The notes beneath the pieces are model-generated. The model made no database searches, was not told the origin of the DNA, and was given only the letters and a program-made list of their open reading frames with translations. The position numbers and the translations under genes are program-made. This document shows positions 60,978 through 64,000 of a DNA stretch of 64,000 bases, in pieces. The DNA comes from Sphingopyxis sp. USTB-05 (lineage in GTDB: Bacteria; Pseudomonadota; Alphaproteobacteria; Sphingomonadales; Sphingomonadaceae), in assembly GCF_023822045.1 (NCBI RefSeq), contig NZ_CP084712.1, positions 2,356,001-2,420,000 on the forward strand. The letters are read 5' to 3'. The stretch's first letter is position 1. Every line of letters starts with the position of its first letter.

Positions 60978-61565
60978 CTAGAAGCCGGCCTCGACCGCGA
61001 GCCGGATCGCATCGGCCGTGGTCTCGACGCCGAGCGCGCGCAGCAGCGCAGCGCGGTGCATCTTGATCGTCCGCTCCGACAGCGACAGCGTGAAGGCAAT
61101 CTGCTTGTTGAGCTGTCCGCTCGCCATCAGCTTCAACACCTCGCGCTGCCTCGGCGAGAGCGCCTCAATATGGGCGCGCGCTCGCGTGCTCCGTCCTCCA
61201 ACCGCCTCGCCGGTCTCGTCGACCTCGATTTGCGAGCCGAGAAAATATTCGAGAGTGCCGCCGGGGCCAAAGATTGGCGCGACCAGCACGGCATTGCGGA
61301 AGGGCGTTCCGTCTTTCCGGTAGTTGAGGATCTCGACGAGCGCCGGCCTCTGCTCCCGGATGGCGGCGCGCAAGGTCTCGGTCAGTTCGGGCTCGGTGCC
61401 CTGCCCGGCGAGAAAGCGGCAATTGCGTCCAAGAATTTCCTCCGGCCCATAGCCGGTGAGCGCCGAGAAGGCAGCGTTGCACTCGACGATCGGATTGTCA
61501 GGCAGACGCGGGTCGCTGATCACCGCGGCGATCGGGCTGGCCGCGATCATTGTCTTCAATGACAT
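60978..61565 (-). CDS. LOV-HTH transcription regulator (EL222-like)
   Basis: Protein of 195 residues. LOV domain (about 10-120) with photoactive Cys C49 in GRNCRFLAG and NYRKDGTPFRN, then a LuxR-type helix-turn-helix (about 133-192) with LSPRQREVLKLMASGQ and SERTIKMHRAAL. The closest well-studied layout is EL222 of Erythrobacter litoralis, a blue-light-activated transcription factor. It is next to the renalase-like and phytoene desaturase genes in the opposite direction, suggesting light control of them. ATG 61565 chosen; longer frame lacks coding character. Confidence 0.93.
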   Translation of the reverse strand: MSLKTMIAASPIAAVISDPRLPDNPIVECNAAFSALTGYGPEEILGRNCRFLAGQGTEPELTETLRAAIREQRPALVEILNYRKDGTPFRNAVLVAPIFGPGGTLEYFLGSQIEVDETGEAVGGRSTRARAHIEALSPRQREVLKLMASGQLNKQIAFTLSLSERTIKMHRAALLRALGVETTADAIRLAVEAGF

Positions 61566-61767
61566 AGTATCTGCCTGCTCTCCCCTGGGTGCCCCAAGGG
61601 ACATGTTGCGACACTTCCCCTCGCTCATGCAAGCCTGTGTCGATGACAATTGCGACGAACCGGAAAAAATCGCGCATGACGCCTCGCACGTCGACGGCGC
61701 GGACATCCCTGCAGGCGGAGGCCGGACATTGTCCGTGCCACTTCGGTGACCGCGAGGCCATGGTCTG

Positions 61768-62712
61768 ATGCGGGTCGCGATCATCGGAGCCGGCATTGCG
61801 GGGCTCGCCTGCGCGCGGCGGCTGCGCGACGCCGGTCTGGAAGCCACGCTGTTCGACAAATCCCGCGGCATCGGCGGCCGCCTCGCGACCCGCCGCGCCA
61901 ACCCGGGCAATCCGGAGGTCGCATTCGATCATGGCGCCACGCATTTCACGGCACGCTCGGAAGGCTTTACCAGGCTGCTCGCTGCTTGGGAGAAGGCAGG
62001 CCTCGCGGCGCGTTGGCCGGCCGCGGGCTCGGACAGCTGGGTCGGCACGCCGACAATGACCGCGCCGCTGAAATCGCTCGCGGACAATCTCGATGTCCGC
62101 CTGTCGCGACCGGTCACAGCCCTGACCAAATCGCGTGCCGGCTGGACGCTCCACAGCGAGGCAAAACGGCTCGGCAAATATGATGCGGCAGTAATCGCCA
62201 TTCCGGCAGAACAGGCGGCTCCGCTTCTGTCGCTGCATGATTTCGAGATGGCGCGCGCCGCAATGGCGGCGCGCTATAACCCATGCTGGACCGCGATGTT
62301 CGCCTTTGAGGAGCGGATCGAGGAGCTCCCCGATTTCCTCCGCGGCTCGGGTGCCATCGTGACCGCCGCGCGCGACAGCGCGAAGCCCGGCCGCGCGCCG
62401 GGCGAGCGGTGGGTCGTGCAAGCCGACTGGACCTGGTCGCAGACGCACCTCGCCTGCGACGGCGCGAGCGTGGCGCCAGCGCTTCTCGCCGAACTTGGCA
62501 AGATCGCCGGACGCGACTTGCCCGCCCCGAGCCATATCGCCGCCCATCGCTGGCTATTCTCGCAGCCCTCGGGACAGGATCTGAAGCTGCTCTGGAATCC
62601 TGCCATAGGCCTCGGCGCTTGCGGAGACTGGCTCTATCACGGCTTTGTAGAATATGCGTGGCTGTCGGGCCATGTTCTCGGCGCGGCGATTGCGGCAGAG
62701 GCGCCGCGATGA
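61768..62712 (+). CDS. Renalase-like FAD-dependent amine oxidase family protein
   Basis: Protein of 314 residues. The nucleotide motif is AIIGAGIAGLACARRLRDAG at 4-23, followed by LFDKSRGIGGRLATRR and HGATHFTARSEGF. It belongs to the renalase/NAD(P)-FAD oxidoreductase group that in bacteria oxidises isomeric NAD(P)H species. Its last base overlaps the start of crtI (ATGA), so the two flavoproteins are co-expressed. It is divergent from the LOV-HTH gene. Confidence 0.87.
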   Translation: MRVAIIGAGIAGLACARRLRDAGLEATLFDKSRGIGGRLATRRANPGNPEVAFDHGATHFTARSEGFTRLLAAWEKAGLAARWPAAGSDSWVGTPTMTAPLKSLADNLDVRLSRPVTALTKSRAGWTLHSEAKRLGKYDAAVIAIPAEQAAPLLSLHDFEMARAAMAARYNPCWTAMFAFEERIEELPDFLRGSGAIVTAARDSAKPGRAPGERWVVQADWTWSQTHLACDGASVAPALLAELGKIAGRDLPAPSHIAAHRWLFSQPSGQDLKLLWNPAIGLGACGDWLYHGFVEYAWLSGHVLGAAIAAEAPR

Positions 62713-64000
62713 TGCGCGCGATCGTAATCGGAGCCGGCATCGGCGGCCTCGCCCTCGCCATCCGTCTCCAGTCGGCGGGCCTCGATACGCTGCTCGTCGA
62801 AGCGCGCGACCGGCCGGGCGGCCGCGCCTATGTCTTCGAGAAGGATGGTTTCACCTTCGACGCCGGGCCGACGGTAATCACCGACCCGGCCTGCCTTGCC
62901 GAGCTTTGGGAGCTGAGCGGCCAGCGGCTCGAGCGCGATGTCGACCTCGTCCCGGTGTCGCCCTTTTACCGGCTGAGCTGGCCCGACGGATCGACCTTCG
63001 ATTATGGCAATGACAAGGAGGCGCTCGCCCGTCAGATCGCCGCGCTCGACCCCGCCGATGTGGCGGGATATGAGCGATTTCTTCGCTATTCCGCGTCGGT
63101 TTACGAGGAAGGCTATGTGAAGCTCGGCGCCGTGCCCTTCCTCGATTTCCGCTCGATGCTGAAGGCGGCACCCGCTCTTTTGCGGCACCGTGCCTGGCGC
63201 TCGGTCTATAAAACCGTCGCGAGCTATGTTCGGAGCGAGAAGCTGCGCGAGGCTCTATCCTTCCACACCTTGCTTGTTGGCGGCAACCCGATGGCGACGA
63301 GCAGCATCTATGCGCTCATCCACAAACTCGAGCAGGATGGCGGCGTCTGGTATGCGCGCGGCGGCACCAATCGGCTCGTCGCCGGCATGGCCGCGCTGTT
63401 CGCGCGTCTCGGCGGTACGCTGAGGCTTGGCGATCCCGTCGCCCGCATCGAAACTAAGGGCGACCGGGTGACGGGCATCGTGACGCGGAGCGGCTTTGCA
63501 GCACGCGCCGATCTTGTCGCCTCGAACGCCGATCTCATGCACAGCTACCGCGACTTGCTCGCGCATCCGCGCGGCAAGCGCGAGGCGAAGCGCCTTGCGC
63601 GCAAGAGCTGGTCGCCGAGCCTCTTCGTCCTCCATCTGGGGGTTCGCGGCGCCTTCCCCGAAATACCCCATCATATGATATTGTTCGGTCCGCGCTACCG
63701 CGGGCTTCTCGACGACATCTATCGGAACGGCACCCTCGCCGAGGATTTCTCGCTGTACCTTCATCACCCGAGCGCAAGTGATCCGGGCGTCGCGCCCGCA
63801 GGTCATAGTAGCTTCTACGCCCTTGCGCCGGTTCCCCATCGCGGCCACGCCCCGCTCGACTGGAAGGTCGAAGGGCCGAAATTGGCAAAGCGCATGATCG
63901 CCGAGATCGAACGGCGCTTGATTCCTGACCTTGGCGAGCGGATCGTCACGCAAATCCAATATGCGCCGCCGGACTTCGAGCGGGATCTCGCCGCGCATCT
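62709..64000 (+). CDS. crtI: Phytoene desaturase, partial (runs past window end)
   Basis: At least 430 residues; no stop before the window ends. Nucleotide motif VIGAGIGGLALAIRLQSAG, GGRAYVFEKDGFTFDAGPTVIT, LLVGGNPMATSSIYALIHKL and WYARGGTNRLVAGMAALFARLG identify the CrtI type of carotenoid desaturase. It introduces double bonds into phytoene for carotenoids such as the zeaxanthin/nostoxanthin of sphingomonads. ATG 62709 overlaps the upstream stop. Neighbouring genes downstream (crtB or others) are not in view. Confidence 0.93.
   Translation, partial: MMRAIVIGAGIGGLALAIRLQSAGLDTLLVEARDRPGGRAYVFEKDGFTFDAGPTVITDPACLAELWELSGQRLERDVDLVPVSPFYRLSWPDGSTFDYGNDKEALARQIAALDPADVAGYERFLRYSASVYEEGYVKLGAVPFLDFRSMLKAAPALLRHRAWRSVYKTVASYVRSEKLREALSFHTLLVGGNPMATSSIYALIHKLEQDGGVWYARGGTNRLVAGMAALFARLGGTLRLGDPVARIETKGDRVTGIVTRSGFAARADLVASNADLMHSYRDLLAHPRGKREAKRLARKSWSPSLFVLHLGVRGAFPEIPHHMILFGPRYRGLLDDIYRNGTLAEDFSLYLHHPSASDPGVAPAGHSSFYALAPVPHRGHAPLDWKVEGPKLAKRMIAEIERRLIPDLGERIVTQIQYAPPDFERDLAAH

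Overview
The window reads as a chromosomal segment of a high-GC alphaproteobacterium of the order Sphingomonadales (Sphingopyxis/Sphingomonas-like). The grounds are a caa3-type oxidase with a fused subunit I/III, Usg, a SciP-like DUF1153 protein, LOV-HTH and LOV-kinase photoreceptors, a phytoene desaturase, and GGAAC-N16/17-CGTT sites of the alphaproteobacterial general stress sigma factor EcfG. This is inferred from gene families, not from a species marker. I saw no rRNA, tRNA, CRISPR array, transposase or complete prophage.

Layout. 0-3.6 kb: an AlkB-type repair enzyme, HU, a VOC protein and a secreted endonuclease/exonuclease/phosphatase-fold lipoprotein. 3.7-9.8 kb: a respiratory block with cytochrome c oxidase (subunit I+III fusion, subunit II with cytochrome c domain, a mono-haem lipoprotein), a di-haem cytochrome c4-like protein, cytochrome b561 and the assembly factor CtaG. 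9.9-13 kb: a DUF2231 protein with a sorbosone-dehydrogenase-like lipoprotein, and a cation diffusion facilitator. 13-16.6 kb: a CHASE3 kinase, a response regulator and a receiver-kinase, plus an orphan receiver. 16.6-28.9 kb: many small stress and hypothetical genes (HVA1/DUF2945, CinA, hemerythrin, DUF421, CsbD-like, DUF1543, PNPOx-like, GFA, PRC-barrel, DUF1206, SDR). 29.3-38.1 kb: GDP-mannose precursor enzymes and phosphatidylserine decarboxylase flank a DNA repair cluster (LigD, Xth, a small HxT/HxT protein, Ku). 38.4-42.3 kb: a heat-shock block (DUF465, Hsp20, Usg, GroES, GroEL). 42.3-48.2 kb: a looser accessory stretch with small stress genes, a PfpI-like protein, a TupA-like ATP-grasp protein, a BON protein and a flavodoxin-like pseudogene with two frameshifts. 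48.3-54.1 kb: a secreted CHAT protease-like protein with secreted neighbours, a SciP-like protein and a glycine-zipper protein. 54.2-55.3 kb: an AhpD-like gene between two copies of a structured RNA, each ending in an intrinsic terminator. 55.5-64 kb: a LOV kinase, a GAF/PAS hybrid kinase, an SDR, an EL222-like LOV-HTH regulator, a renalase-like flavoprotein and crtI running off the end.

How it fits together. Two stress regulons show in the intergenic DNA. EcfG-like promoters precede the VOC, lipoprotein, DUF1206, PfpI-like, BON, disordered and possibly Ku and Zn-finger genes. A second element, CTTGAA-N13-CTTCCTA, occurs identically before hsp20 and groES and with a one-base longer spacer before the DUF465 gene; it looks like the local heat-shock (RpoH) promoter. 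Hsp20 also has a leader resembling a ROSE RNA thermometer. The most unusual item is the duplicated RNA at 54.2-55.25 kb: both copies fold alike with base changes that keep pairing, and the second copy carries ten bases complementary to the ribosome-binding region of the gene between them.
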